64,000 bases of DNA from Otis tarda (lineage: Eukaryota > Chordata > Aves > Otidiformes > Otididae): NCBI GenBank assembly GCA_026413225.1, contig CM048552.1, forward strand, positions 24,975,001-25,039,000, read 5' to 3'. The notes beneath the pieces were generated by a model. That model was not told the origin of the DNA and searched no databases. It saw only the letters and a program-made list of their open reading frames with translations. Positions 14,401 to 26,600 of the stretch are shown piece after piece (the first letter of the stretch is position 1; each line of letters starts with the position of its first letter). The position numbers and the translations under genes were made by a program.

Positions 14401-17400
14401 AGAGTGAGGGGAAGAAAGCAAAGCAGGCAGTGATTTGGGATCTGTCACAGGTGGGAGTTTTTCCTGTACTAATTTCCCACATTTTCCAGGCCAAATTACT
14501 CTGATGATATGTAAACTTCAAGTAATTTAGTAGTGTAATAACTAATTTATTGAATAACATTAATTCTGAATCCAAGAATGAAATGGGGAAGTCATCTCAG
14601 TAATGACAGAGATGGATTATTGGTATTAACCAAAACTGTCTGAACAGGCTGAAGCATGCTATATGAGAAAAACCATGAGATTTAAGAAGCTTTATAAGAG
14701 CAGTTAAGCAATCAAGGTGTCAACCGAAAGATATGAATTGCCATTGGCAGAGACAACCAAAGTAAGAATGTAGTATTTTAGAGATGATACAAGAAAAATG
14801 CAGTTAATAATTGCCATACCATGCTAGAGGAAGATGTGTCTGTTTAGACATTCTTTAATCAAGTGAGTGTATGACATATGCATAGAAACGTTTCTTACTC
14901 AAAGCTTTATTTGGATTCTTATATGGTTACAATGCTTTTGTTGTAGAATGAAACATGCTTTTTCCTTCTTAACCCTGTTTTCTCTTTCAGTATCAAGATC
15001 TGCAGTACATGATTGAGAACATATGGGGCTGTCAGTCAGCTCTCAGTGCCTGCAGTGACCTCTATGATTTAGTTATGGTTAGATGGGATAAGCAGCATGA
15101 GTGGTCTCCGTGGAACACTATTCTCCTCACTAAAGATGAAGCAGATGCACATCTTAAGCTGTGTGACCTTCAGAAGGTAAAATTCTATCTATGTGCTTAA
15201 TTTTTTACAGTATTTATGTTTATGTTTTAATAGAATCCTGTGACTAAAGATGTTTGGCCAAATTTAGCCCTTACACTCATCCATGTTTGAATTGGCCCGT
15301 TGTGACTTTTTAAATGATTACTTCTGTACTATTAAATAAAACAGGCAGTAGTCCAGAGGGCAGCTGGCATGTGCAACTCACATGCATGTATCTGAACTTG
15401 GTCTTGCCCTGATTCTCCTTCCCAAAACGCAAGAATCTAAGTGGCTTCATCCGTGCTGCCTATTGAGAACAATGCCATGCCTATGCTCTTCGCTCAGCTA
15501 AGACAAGGGCTGGCCTGGATGAAAAACACACTAAACACTAACCATCAATACTATGACAATTGTGTGCCTGTGCTCTTGCACATGCTCTGGCCTCATTAGT
15601 TTCTGGCCTTACGAATTTCTCATCAAATAAAAGAATGGCTTTTTGTCTAGAACTTAACCATTTGTCATAATAAAATTTGTTTCAATTTACTTTCTTACAT
15701 AGTGTCATTTAAGTACCCCTGACAATGTAGTCTTATAGTTTGCAATTAAGCACTAAAAACATAATTGCTGTTCTGAGTTAAAAAATCTAAGAATTTGTTG
15801 AAGAAGTCATTGAATCTGTGTGTTTTTACACCACTCCCCCCAGATTGCATATCTAAACATGGTAGTCTGGTAAATATCTTACTCTACTGGACATCATATG
15901 GTAAAGTATGTAGTTTTCTAGGGCACAGGACAATCCCATGAGCTGTGTTTGTGCTGCAATTTGTAATGGATTATTAAACCTTTCACCTCTAGGTTATTGA
16001 TTTATTAAAAGTAGTGACCTGAGGTCATTGTTGTATAGTGTCCTTTTGAGCAGGGTGTTCTTAATTAAATTTCTACACAATGTGTGTGCATCACAAATGC
16101 AACTTCAACTGTTACACACTGCACTTCTTTTTGGAAGTCTTAAGAGTATGTGATAGAGCTTAGGGATTTCTCTCTTAATGGCAAGTTTTGCTTTGGGGGT
16201 GAAATATATCAGTCAGGGAATTCTAAAGGTAAAGGCAGTTCTGCCATCCATTATATTTTTTGTGTATGTACCCAACTTGTGTCTTCAAGCAGACACATGT
16301 TTATGTGAGCATTAGCTTTAAAAGGTAAAATAAATTTCAAGCTGGAAATTCTTTTATTGACTCCTCTGTCTCACTTTCAGTCAACAAGGCTGTTTGGGTG
16401 ATCTGAATCTACTGATGCTTCTCTACATCCATAAATTTATGTTACTAGCATTATGGCAGGCAAAGATTCTGATTACACACTTATCTGGTTTGACTTCGTA
16501 AGTCTGGATGTCATAGTCAAAGAGATGCCATTAACTTGATTAGTTTCAGAGCTTCAGTGAAGGTGGAAGTGAGGCCAGAAGAGCAACAGGTAAGGTATGC
16601 AAGCCTACTTAAAAATTGTAAGGTATTTACAATTAGCTCTTGCTACAAAAATAGAAGTGGACCAGCTATAGTGAGGAGTCACCTTTCTTCACTGGTAGTG
16701 GCCAAAGCTTTGTTTCAAAAAAAATGAATGTGAAATAAGGAAAATGAAGCAAAGTTAGAATGTTGTAAGTTGAATAGTTTCTCGGTCACTGAAACAAAAA
16801 AGCACTCAACAGAACTCAAGCACTTTTTTAATAGCAATTATTCATAACAATGACGATAGTGACATCAAAGGAACTTTTCAACTAAATATTCTGGTTATTT
16901 ATTAAATTGTCTGAACTGCTACTAATCACTAGAAATTTAGGAAAATATCACCACTGAACACAAAGGCTGACTGAAATGCTGCAAAATGCTTGCTGCCGTG
17001 ATTATTTGTAAATAATAATTCTGATTCCTTTTAATTTTTAATTTCAAAGTACAAATGTTCTTAGCTGAAAAGAAATAAATATGTTTTATCTTGAATGGAC
17101 AAAAAAATGCCAGTAGTTTTTCTGTTTTTAAAAGGTAACTAATATTTCACAAGGAGTGGTTAGTAATTTTCACTATTGGGCCATAAGGTAGCAGTATAGA
17201 ACTACAAAATATTCCAGTGTGTATCATATACGAGTAAATTATCTGACTTAGTTTATTAAAGAGTCACTATTTATACTCTCTAAAATATGAAGCAACATAC
17301 AGACTGCTAGATATTTTAATGTATTTAATGGGATTTGGATTTTTTTTCCTTTCAGGCTTATGAAGTGCCATTTATTCACAGAATAAAACATAAGCATATC

Positions 17401-17523
17401 CAGGCAAAAAACTACTTTGCTCAGATTCCAGCGATGATGACATTTTTGCATAGGAGTGACAATCAAGCTAATATAAATGAAGTTTTAATAGCTACATCTA
17501 TTTCTACTGGTACACAAACTTAA
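2279..17523 (+). CDS. IQUB: IQUB gene, 3' half (six coding exons, partial at 5' end)
   Basis: The exons are 2279-2454, 7347-7517, 9089-9265, 10890-11138, 14991-15176 and 17356-17523, giving 374 codons plus a TAA stop. All internal exons from 7347 on are exact multiples of three (phase 0), and every intron is GT-AG. The joined protein follows the C-terminal half of vertebrate IQUB block by block: a [14 protein letters not shown] block, an E-MDTQ-T-RAREL block, the EHECKL / [10 protein letters not shown] / NLEGLRKRI block, a CxxC...CxxC segment and the [14 protein letters not shown] block. IQUB is a component of the axonemal radial spoke in cilia and sperm flagella. The N-terminal ubiquitin-like domain and IQ motif are not in the window. 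Homology is from memory of the human protein; exon borders come from the sequence. Confidence 0.93.
2455..7346. other. IQUB intron A-B
   Basis: This is 4.9 kb of AT-rich intron with scattered poly(T) and poly(A) runs. I see no repeat family or RNA gene that I can name. Small ORFs here, such as 5078-5290, have no recognisable domain and no codon signature. Confidence 0.6.
7347..7517 (+). CDS. IQUB: IQUB exon B
   Basis: This exon has 57 codons in phase 0 at both ends, with donor AAG|gtatgt. It begins CAQPKRW, which continues FLDK from exon A in the same register as the human FLDK-CSAPK junction. It then carries [18 protein letters not shown] and a [10 protein letters not shown] end. The acceptor is a weak one (tttctgaag with a short pyrimidine run), so the start rests on protein homology and phase rather than signal strength. 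Confidence 0.92.
7518..9088. other. IQUB intron B-C
   Basis: Non-coding apart from the CR1 stub at 7839-7951. It has poly(T) runs around 8090-8107 and 8637-8662. Nothing else is recognised. Confidence 0.6.
7839..7951 (+). mobile_element. CR1 LINE, 3' end only
   Basis: This 5'-truncated CR1 stub reads gctctgagcaacc-gatct, then the tccttgcagggggcttggact and aaaggtcccttccaaccc blocks, and ends in two ATTCTATG octamers typical of CR1 3' termini. It lies in the 1.6-kb IQUB intron between exons B and C. The 8-bp terminal repeat is visible directly; the family assignment is from memory. Confidence 0.92.
9089..9265 (+). CDS. IQUB: IQUB exon C
   Basis: This exon has 59 codons between a strong acceptor (ttttctttcag) and donor AAG|gtatta. 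It starts [20 protein letters not shown] and includes [13 protein letters not shown] and [10 protein letters not shown]. This is the most conserved block of IQUB and the clearest match to the family. It looks alpha-helical and charged, with no membrane segment. Confidence 0.95.
9266..10889. other. IQUB intron C-D
   Basis: AT-rich intron. Two overlapping small ORFs on opposite strands around 9449-9814 have no family resemblance. No repeat is recognised. Confidence 0.6.
10890..11138 (+). CDS. IQUB: IQUB exon D with CxxC...CxxC segment
   Basis: This exon has 83 codons in phase 0, with acceptor aaatcttttag and donor CAG|gtactg. It starts VPPDPLKLY. It contains [14 protein letters not shown] followed after about 20 residues by KCHLCCK, so two CxxC pairs are spaced like a small zinc-ribbon/knuckle. 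The human protein has the same FCHSC and CxxC arrangement. The exon then reads LKYR...EADYEDD-K-AFLVQ. Zinc binding is an inference from the cysteine spacing. Confidence 0.94.
11139..14990. other. IQUB intron D-E
   Basis: This 3.9-kb intron contains a run of 13 G at 13248-13260 followed by an AG-rich stretch. No mobile element or RNA gene is recognised. Confidence 0.6.
13248..13260. repeat. G13 homopolymer followed by AG-rich tract
   Basis: Thirteen consecutive G then aagagagaga in IQUB intron D-E. It is likely polymorphic and error-prone in assembly. Confidence 0.9.
14991..15176 (+). CDS. IQUB: IQUB exon E
   Basis: This exon has 62 codons in phase 0, with a long polypyrimidine acceptor (ttttctctttcag) and donor AAG|gtaaaa. 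It starts [13 protein letters not shown], and holds [17 protein letters not shown] and [20 protein letters not shown]. The match to IQUB is near-continuous. The tryptophan-rich EWSPWN block is a family signature. Confidence 0.95.
15177..17355. other. IQUB intron E-F
   Basis: This 2.2-kb AT-rich intron contains nothing I can name. Confidence 0.6.
17356..17523 (+). CDS. IQUB: IQUB terminal coding exon and stop
   Basis: This exon has 55 codons plus TAA, with acceptor ttttcctttcag. It starts [25 protein letters not shown], matching the human FIHKIKHKHI-AKNYFSQ block. After this the conserved part ends and the last roughly 30 residues are lineage-specific, finishing ...STGTQT. The terminal TQT resembles the core of LC8 dynein-light-chain binding motifs; this is inference only. 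Confidence 0.94.
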   Translation, partial: AYEVPFIHRIKHKHIQAKNYFAQIPAMMTFLHRSDNQANINEVLIATSISTGTQT

Positions 17524-17642
17524 CTCTTAGGCAAAGTTAACTGAGGTTAAGGAAGTTAACTGAATTATTGATTAATGCCATTTCCTTGGTTTTAAAGAAA
17601 TGTACGTTTTCATCAATACCTTAATTGTATTACACGGATCAA

Positions 17643-17662
17643 AATAAACTTCTGAGAATAAA
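17643..17662 (+). terminator. IQUB poly(A) signals (two AATAAA)
   Basis: Two AATAAA hexamers, at 17643-17648 and 17657-17662, lie 120-140 nt after the IQUB stop. They are the first canonical signals downstream, which predicts a short 3' UTR of about 150-170 nt. Confidence 0.75.
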
Positions 17663-20600
17663 ATAATTTGATCTTGACCAGTCAATATAACTGCATTTCA
17701 TGTTTTGTAACTTCATTATTTAAAAATATTGTTGATGAGCTTTGTAAATTCTAAGTTTTTAGAGCAATAGCAGTGTATGTCCATGTTGCTTGGAACTTTC
17801 TGTCTGCAAATACTTTATCACCTTTTAATTAGAAAAATTATACTATAAACACTATATTAAATTTATTTCTCTCGTCTTAAACACAGAAGGCAGAAAACCT
17901 CTCAAACCCTGAATTGCTACAGAACAACTGAATTGATATGCCTTTCCAAATACAGCTGCTTTGCCTTGCAAACATTTCTGCAAAAGAATAACTTTACTTT
18001 TTATAGCTCATCTTGATGGTCATAGTGGAACTGCTAGCATTTAATTTTTGTATCCAAGATCCAGATTTATGCTCAACAAGTTATAGATTCTATATCTACT
18101 TCGGTATTCTCAAGCATGCTAGTGTTTTGGCCTGCTAAAGAATTGCTCACACACACAAATTATTTGGTTTATGCAGAAGTCTGGAAGCTAGTCCCTGATA
18201 ATGGCAGTGCCATTTAATCACATTATGAAAGCTCTTGTGTAAATAGTTAAAAATTTGTGTTGCAGTTATCATAAATCGGATACTTGACTAATATTTGGGA
18301 CATGGCTGTCCACAACATAAATGACTACTTGTATAAAGTGAAAACTAATGTCTTCCTTCAAGTCATTGTCCAAAAATGGCTTTTGAAAGCATAGAAATTG
18401 AATGTTTCGGAGGACATGATGTATTGAAAGAGAGTTGCTGAAGAATTGAAAAAGTATTTTCAATATTTTGGATATCTACTTGAATCCTTTTGTTAGGGTA
18501 AAGCCAATATAATTAAAGAATAGGATAACATTTTTTAAAAAATCTAGCATAGCTGAAATTAGTGTAAAATCCTTCATGTTAGTTTTTTATTAATTCCTAC
18601 TTGCTCATCATGTTTTGTTGATATTGTTATGATATTGTTACTTAATTTAAAAACAATGATTTTGCATTTGTCCATAGCATTTATAATTTAATTGCATTTT
18701 GAAAAGGAATTAATTTTAAACTTTTCTCTAGTAGTTACTGTGTTACTTCACCTACTTATGTAGCTTACAAATTGTATTAAAAAGGTACTGGACAAGTATG
18801 AGAATGAAAGCATCCTCTGTATCAGACAGTGGTGAATCCTGGAAAAGCTGACTGAAAAGATCAGAGTCAGATTAAAGAGACTATAGTTCTAGGAGAAGTA
18901 ATTGCATTTTATCAGGAAAGGAAAACTGTTCAGACACAGGGTCAGATCTGCTGGTTTCTATTAGAACTGACTAAATTCTTTAAAAGCACAGCTGATCATC
19001 TCTGCTTGAATTTCAGAGTTAGTAACAAGATGATTTTGGAATCTGTTGGTAAAAAGGCCTCTGCTTTGGAGTCTAGATCTTTCCAAGATAATGAGAACAA
19101 GTGACTGCAACATGTCAGTGCCTCTTCAAAGGAGAACAGACTGTAAGGTGAAATTCTAACCTTCTCTCTCCACTTCTGAGAGGTGGCTAAAGTAATAGGC
19201 TTATGAAGTCTCTTAAATCATAGCTTAGAGGTTGAGACCATGAGGACTCCACACTCCTGAAACATTGGTGAGAAAAGCTGGGTTTGCCTCAGTTCTTTCA
19301 CAGATGTAGATGCTCACTACCAGGAAAAGGGAATCGGTCCATATGGCTCATATTTCTTCTTCTTCTGCACTAGCAGAGACACATGGCCAATTAACACCTG
19401 CGGCTTACCTCACAAGACTCTCTTGTGAGCAGGACTCTTCAAGCAGGAAGCAAAATTTGCCTTCTACCTACCTCCAGCACCACTGGTAATCCTTTTTCAA
19501 AGGGAGAAGTTCTGGCTTTCTTCCCACATGTGCAAGTGGGTAATATGTTAATTTAGCCAAGAAGCACATGCATTTTGCCTCCTCAGTCCCAAGAGGAAAG
19601 TCCCTGCTTTTTCCGGGATGTACATTTCTCCATTTATATCTCAAAGTAAGAACAAGTCAGAGTAACTGCTCCCTCCACTTCCTTGCCCCAAAAGATGTCC
19701 CAATGAACAAAGCATGAATTCCCTTTTTAAATAATAAAACGATAAGACAGGATTATAAATTCAAAATGTGCAAAGTAGTTGCTGACCAGTATTTGGCATA
19801 TGGAAGATACTTTTTCAGTAAAAAATTAGTATACTAAGAGTAATAAAATAATTTTTAAAGATCCAGATATTTAATTATTTTAATTATCATTTATTTTTTT
19901 AAAGACTCCAGATTTGAATATATCTATTATCTGAGCTAGGGGAAGAGGTTCTTTAATATGCTGCTGTATTACCGTGTTAGCTCCCAAATCTATTACTCAA
20001 GGATCAAATTTGCGTGCAAAATGGAAGGCACCTATCTGTAGTTCTTCTGGCTTATCTTGCACTGTAAATTGCCCTTGTTACAACAGTCATCCCTTTTAGC
20101 CTCACTTACAGTCCTAAATTTACCTTCATCTCACACAAATCTGGCATTCACACTTCCTTTTATTCAAAATTTTTTACATCAGGAATGCAGAATTCTGAAG
20201 TTGTGATAATTTTTTCTTTTGTTTTAAAGAAAAGGATTCATAAGCAAAATAAATTAAGCCTCTATCATCTTGATCTTTTATTTCCAATTATTTTTGAGTG
20301 CTATATTTTGACTTTGAGAGGATAAGAAATATGTAGGATATTTGATAAGCATTCAATTGTAAAGGAAAGCATGTATAAATCCAGAGAAATAGGAGTAGCA
20401 TGTAAATACATGATATGTCAATATAGCTTCTCTGAATAAACTTATTTTAGTTAAGTGGAGATACCTGGTAATGAAGGTATTTTTTTTTCTTCTTTGCAGT
20501 TTCATAATGATTTCACAGTAGTCTGAGTTGCAGTATTTTGAATTTGTGTTGGGTTTAAAAAAATCTTCATGTGCAAACGGTTCTAAACCTGGACTCAAGA

Positions 20601-23539
20601 TCAGCTATGGGTTTTCAAGGAAAAAGCCCTATGGAAAATACAGCAGTAAACTGTGTGTGCTTTTGCATATACTGACAGACATCAATCAAAAGTGTTTTTA
20701 AGTTCCTGCTCACAGATAACTACTGTGATCTCATCTTGTTCTAACTAAACGAAAAAAAGGAATTTTTTTGAAAAATCTCTTTGCAATAGATATATTTTTT
20801 CTTATCGTTTGGCAAAAAAAAAATCTTTATTTTTAGAAGGAAGGAAAAAAAGAAAAAGGAGAAAATATATGCAGATGCATTTGCAGGCCAAATTTACTGC
20901 GGGAGGCAAATTAAAATCCCACTCATAAGTTCTTCTCATTTCTTTTTTTTCAAAGATTTCTTCAATTCAGTTGTTCCCAAACTGTGGTTTGTGGAGAAAT
21001 ATTGAAATGAAAAGTCGGTTTGTTTTCAGTTAAAAGCTTGTTCATAATCTGAGCAAAAACAGTCTGGTTTTGTTTCAAAGAGTTTTAAGACTGTTTCTAT
21101 AAGGCAGAATACAGAGAGTATACCCATGAACTGTGCTCTGTCTCACTTCTGTGTGATTTGGCTAGCGTGTGAAAATAACCTCCTAAAGATCCAGCTCAAA
21201 CCAAGGGGTAATCTAGTTTTTGAGATATTACCAGCTGGGAAGAGACAGGGATAATATATCTTTCTTTCATAATTTTCTCCCTTGTATTAGCTTCTCTTTC
21301 ATTTTCATTAACCTACTTTAAGTCAGCCATTTCAGATGCAAGAAGCCAGGAATCTCTTACATGACTTAAGCTTTTCATCCAGGGTGTCAGCATTTGAGTA
21401 TGAACTTGTAAAAGAAGTGTGCCAGCAGTGGAATTTTTGAAATTATATAAATGCTTTAGCCCTATGAAAATTATATAAATGCTTTAGCCCTATGAAAATA
21501 ATAGAGTTGAGCACCAGTCACCCATTTTAAAAGTATGGAATTGTCAAATATTTAGTGATCAATCATTTGCTCTTGTGGTGAGATTCCTATCAGGTTACAA
21601 CACATATTTGTACAACCCTATATACTTGTTGGTCTTGATTTCCATACATTCAGGTCAGATTGCTGAGTGTTCATTCAGATGTGGAAGTCCGGGCAGTGTT
21701 GGTCATGTTTATCAACTGTATTAGTAATGGAGGAGATCTGCTAGAACATACTCTTCATTGGTTTGTGTTAGAAGAATAAGACAGACTTCTTTTTTTTTTC
21801 TTTCACAAAGCAAAAAGATCTCTACATTGTGCAAGCTAAAGAATGAAAGGAATCACAATCTGAGAAGGCATGGGCTTAGTGGAATAAAACTGTACTAGTA
21901 ATGCACTGTTTCTCTAGACCGACAAAAGCAATGCAAATCTAGCAAGTTCTGCAAAATTGAAAGTTTTACTGGAAATTCTGTGATTCCTTCAGTATTCTCT
22001 GGGCAACCACACTGTGCACATGATTTATATAATGCTGGCCTTCAATTCATCTTCATTTCTTATATGAAGGTTAATTGTAAGAAGCTGACAAGGAAGACTT
22101 TCAGTCAATTGGTTTTGTGGGCAGAAAATTCACACAAAAACTGGCAAGAGTATTCTGGACGTTATGTGAGAAACTGTATTTCATGTTCTGGAAGGTACCA
22201 TTGAAAAGTCAAGCATTTTGAGAGTCACAAAATGTTTTACTTATGTAGACTGAGCTACTCCAATTGACATTAAATTCTCCCTGGGCATTCCAGTTCTTCC
22301 CCTGTGTTTGTGATCTGGATTGCTTGTCTCACCTGTACACAGCCTTAAATAGACAGGCAAACACTGGCTTGTGAAAAGGGGGATGAAAGATTTCTAATAA
22401 TCTCTGAGGAGAAGAGAAAAAACTGCAATTAAAGAGTTAAGTTCAATATTATGTAGAGATAACATGGAGAAGAAAAGGAACATGTAGATGACTGGTTTTA
22501 TTGCTTCTCTCAAAATTATTACTTTTGTCTCAGAAATCTGATTTCAGATTGAAGTGATGAACAAATTGCCTTATATTAGACAACAGCACTGTAACAGTAT
22601 GCTGTGAGTTAAGGCAAAGGGATTTAATTAATCAAGCTACGTGTGCTCAGATTCAGAAGTGCATGTCTTCTGACATCTGTTTCTATCTTCTCTTACAATT
22701 TTCATTGTGCTTCCTTATTTTTCCCTTATCACAACTTGTTTTAACGTAGCTATCAATTTCTTTTGTGTATTATCCCTAACATCTTGTTCTGATTGTGAAG
22801 AGGCATCCGTGCCTTGCGCTGAATGTGTGCCAAGTGATTGCTGCTGCCTAATGTAGTCACAAGGTGTAGAAACAGCTCTGTGCTTGGCAGGAGCAAAAAA
22901 GTATGCTGGAGGAATATTTCCTATTTTCATCTTGCATGAGATATGCAGTATCATAAACACTTGTGAAATACTGAAGTCATGTCAGATTCTGAATTGATTA
23001 TAATTTGCTCCTGACTTTTGATATTTTTGATTTTTGGGACAGCATCGCTCCCTGCAAAAGATAGCTGAACAATTCCATGTGTCAGTGGATACACTCCAAA
23101 CGTTCCATTTTCTCACTCTCTTCCTTCATGCTGGAATCTGCAATGGATAGATTTACTGCAGATTTCAAACCTGTCAACACCCAAACGTGTGACACCAGCT
23201 CTCAACACATGTGAAAGAGCTAAGCTGAGGGACATGATAATATGTAGCAGGGGAAGAAGATAGAAGTTCTGCAGAATATATTTTGTGTAGTACAGAAAAC
23301 TTTTCTATAAACTCCGTTTTGAAGTCAAGCAACTCTGTTGTCAGGCTGCAGTTATCAGGGAGTTAGAAAAGTGTAGGACAGGAGTTTGGCTTCATGACTC
23401 TCCCTTATACTAGAATGTTAGAGGAGCCTGTCTGCGCTTACACTGCGGAAAGTTTTATGAGCTGCTTAAATCACAAACCTGAAAGTTATTAAAAATATGT
23501 CTAACTCCCCACTTCAAAGCTAAGGAAGTCTATGCTTTG
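17663..23539. other. Intergenic region between IQUB and the ATP6AP1-like gene
   Basis: About 5.9 kb of AT-rich DNA. The only structure noted is a perfect 28-bp tandem duplication at 21441-21496. No exon, LTR, CR1 or tRNA is recognised. Confidence 0.55.
21441..21496. repeat. Perfect 2 x 28-bp tandem duplication
   Basis: The unit beginning AATTATATAAATGCTTTAGC is repeated exactly (21441-21468 and 21469-21496), and identity continues three bases further. Identical copies in neutral intergenic DNA suggest a recent duplication. Confidence 0.95.
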
Positions 23540-23684
23540 GAAATTCCCACTGTCGTCAGAGAGCAGCCTCACCCAGCAGCCTGGCTGAAGCCGGATAGCT
23601 GCAACTCAACCAGGAAGTGCAGCTGCGCCGACGCTCGAACTTTCCTTTGCAGCTGCCCAGTTATGTCCGCACTTGCCTGGAGTC
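23540..23684 (+). promoter_or_regulatory. Probable promoter / 5' UTR of the ATP6AP1-like gene (small CpG-rich patch)
   Basis: The stretch from about 23540 to 23800 is clearly richer in GC and CpG (roughly a dozen CpGs, e.g. around 23625-23640) than the AT-rich flanks, and it ends in the signal-peptide exon. No TATA box is obvious. A pyrimidine run ending ctttgcag at 23651-23652 could also be a splice acceptor for an upstream non-coding exon, so the transcription start is unsettled. Confidence 0.5.
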
Positions 23685-26600
23685 ATGACGCAGCTCTGCT
23701 CTGCTGCTCCAGCCCCGCTGCTGTGCACCCTTGCCGTGCTGTTCCCAGTTTCTGTATCAGCGGACCATGTACCGATGCTGCTGTGGTCAACTCAGAGGTA
23801 AGAAATCGGATAAAAGAGTAGCTCTACTTATGCTGTTGCTCTCTCTGTGTGTGCAGAATATATTGTATATAATCGATTGTGGTAAATAAAATTACCCACT
23901 GAATAAATTTACCTCTTGACAATCCAAGAACCTAATTTTAATGTTCTAAGCTGGATAGTAAGAAGTAAATAAAATCCATATTCTTCAAATCTGAAGTATA
24001 GATGCTTCATTTACCCTAAGGCAACCTGTTAGAGATGTCCTCACTTAAAGGCACAACATAAGGCAGTCTCACAAAAAGGAGCTGACCAAAAACTATGTGG
24101 GCAATCTTAATCCTTGCATTTCCTAATTCCTCAGTCCTGATTTTTCACTTTAATGTTCTCTTTAATGTGGGTTTTTTAATAGAACGCACTATTGTCTGTA
24201 GAGACATCAGTTAGAAATATCTGCAGAGTCTTGACAGATCCAGAGACACGTGAAATTCAGGGGTTTGCGTATACTTAGGGGATAAGACTTTGAACTTGTC
24301 TTGAAAGTGCCAGATATAGACCTCTTTTTCCAACCAGAAATTTTATTCATGCAGACTTCAGAGATTTTGTATAATTACTTGGGATTTCCAGAAATATAGC
24401 AGCTTGGGCAACACAGTAGCTTCAAGTAGCCTCCTGGGTATGTGAAGTTGTCAGAGGACTATGCGCCACTTATTCACAAGGCTGTCTCTGCAGGGCATGC
24501 ACATTGATTTTGTCTAGGAAGTACTGCCCCAAAATACAGTAAGCTGACATCAGAGATTTGAAAGAAAAGGCTTCTGAGGGGCTTATGGGACCACAGGACT
24601 GATTGGAAGGACTTTGGCTCAAGGCAAAGTCCTGTTCTGGGTGGGAAGGTGACAACACATCTGCTGTACTCCAAGTTTGCCTAAGGTTTGCTTTGGCCTG
24701 AGTAAATCACTTGACTCTCTCCTCCTAATTCCTAAATCCTCCACATTCTTAACCTGGTTGATCTAAATTGTAAATCCTCTTGTAGAGAGTTCATCTCATA
24801 CCCTCTGTTAGCCCATATATGTTGTACCTAGTTTAACAGGCCTGATCTCAGCTGGGTATTTATTAATTTCTCTAATACAAATAATCCGTAACACCATCAG
24901 TATCGGGAATTTGTCACAATCCACCTGGGTGACTTCATAAGCATAAAATGTTTTGCTGTGCTGCAAATGGCCTTGGTGCACAGGCTAACCCTCACTTTTG
25001 CTGGAAGGACGAACAGAAGAGGCTGCAGTGATGGGGATTCCTGTTGGTTCCCTTTGCTGGCATCACCAAGCTGTGTGTGCCTGGGCAGGGGGAGTTTTGC
25101 TTCTGAACATTTTGGGTCATCAACTCTTTTCAGGTCTGAATTCATGGGATTTGATTCTTTTGTGTCTTTATTTCTTTGTTAATTCCCAGTGTTACTTAGT
25201 GATTTGCTCTTCTGTAAACTGAGAAAGGAACCAAACCAGTGGCTTCTTGGGAGGTAATTATCCTTTTGACTAGTTGTGCTGGATTCACTCTATCTTTCAT
25301 GAGGCTTTGAGCCATTCTTCACCACATTTGAGACATTGTGAATTGTCTGGCTGTCACTAGGAAGAAAATCAGACTAAATTCTTCTTTCTTTTATCCCAGT
25401 GTAAATCTATTGAGAGCTAAATCTTGCGAATCTTTTATTTTATTTTATTTTATTTTATTTTATTTTATTTTATTTTATTTTATTTTATTTTATTTTATTT
25501 TTTCTGTTGCTTCTTATATGTGGTAGTTTTAAGACAGCAATAGGAGGATTCAGAAATTTTATGAACATCAGGAGTTACAATAAGTTCTTCAGGAGATCTT
25601 TTTCTGTGTATAGTGCCATATAGATAACCATGCTACTTTTCTTTTTTTCATGTGCTGTGCTGTAATGTTGAGGGCCATGGAAAAGAGATGTGCAGGAAGT
25701 GTTGATTTTGTTTCTTTCATACATATCCTGGAAATTGTATTCTTTTCCCAACAGTAATAATACCAACTTTGGCACATGTCTGCCCATCTCTTAAGCATTT
25801 CCAGAAACTGAACCTCTGATATTTGGGGAGCCACAGCATACAGAAATTAGCAAATTTTGATAAAGTTTGATTCAGTAACTGACTTCTTTTTTCCCCTGAA
25901 AAAAATAAAGGGATGTCTCAACATCAAGGATTTTTTTATATTCAAAATATTTACTCAGTTCACCTCTGTATAAGACAGGCATGTATATGAGTACCAAACT
26001 TCTGTATTTAAAAGCAAAGTAAATGTTGGAAAGAGTTGTTCTTAGGGTAAAAGTGATCCTAAGAGTCTAAGAAAATACCAGTGTTTCCTTTGTCCTACTT
26101 CCTAGTTTATATAAACAACACACCTGTTGTCACTATAAGCAAATTCTCATCAGTTAATCTCGAGTGGTCATAAAAGCAAACTTTCCACCAAGATGCAATT
26201 AGCAACTTGTTCTCTTGCAGATTTTTCAGGTTTATACAAACCCAGAGCAAGAAAAACAGGACAGTGGACTGGTGAAGCCAGTTTCATGTTTCTACAAATA
26301 GAACATTTTCTGGAAGAAGTGTTTCTTCTACCATGACCTTTGCATTTTTGAAAAGTGAAGTTCTTGTGGAGCAGAAATTAGTTCTGGTGAAAGTCAATGA
26401 AGCAACTGGAAAGAAGATTTATGTTATTTTATAAAATAAAGAAACAGTAACAGCAGCTTTTGGTTGCTAACCCTTAGTGCCATGCTTTACATCTTGGTAC
26501 TTTGCAGTGATACAAGGTTTGCAGTGTGTGATCTACAGGCTTATCAAATCTGGAAACTACTATTAAGAGTTTTAGGAAGGGTAACTAAAGAAGTGCAGCA

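Noticed and set aside
23537-23821. 94-codon ORF taken as the coding exon
   Set aside because: The family match (signal peptide plus VPMLLWS) is in another frame beginning at 23685 and splices in phase to exon 2. The longer ORF is kept only as a possible overlapping frame from ATG 23663.
24470-25222. Cluster of overlapping ORFs of 60-80 codons on both strands
   Set aside because: Intronic position, no domain or conserved motif, and shadows of one another.
25338-25526. 62-codon ORF with FYFILFYF repeats
   Set aside because: It is a translation of the (TTTTA)n array.
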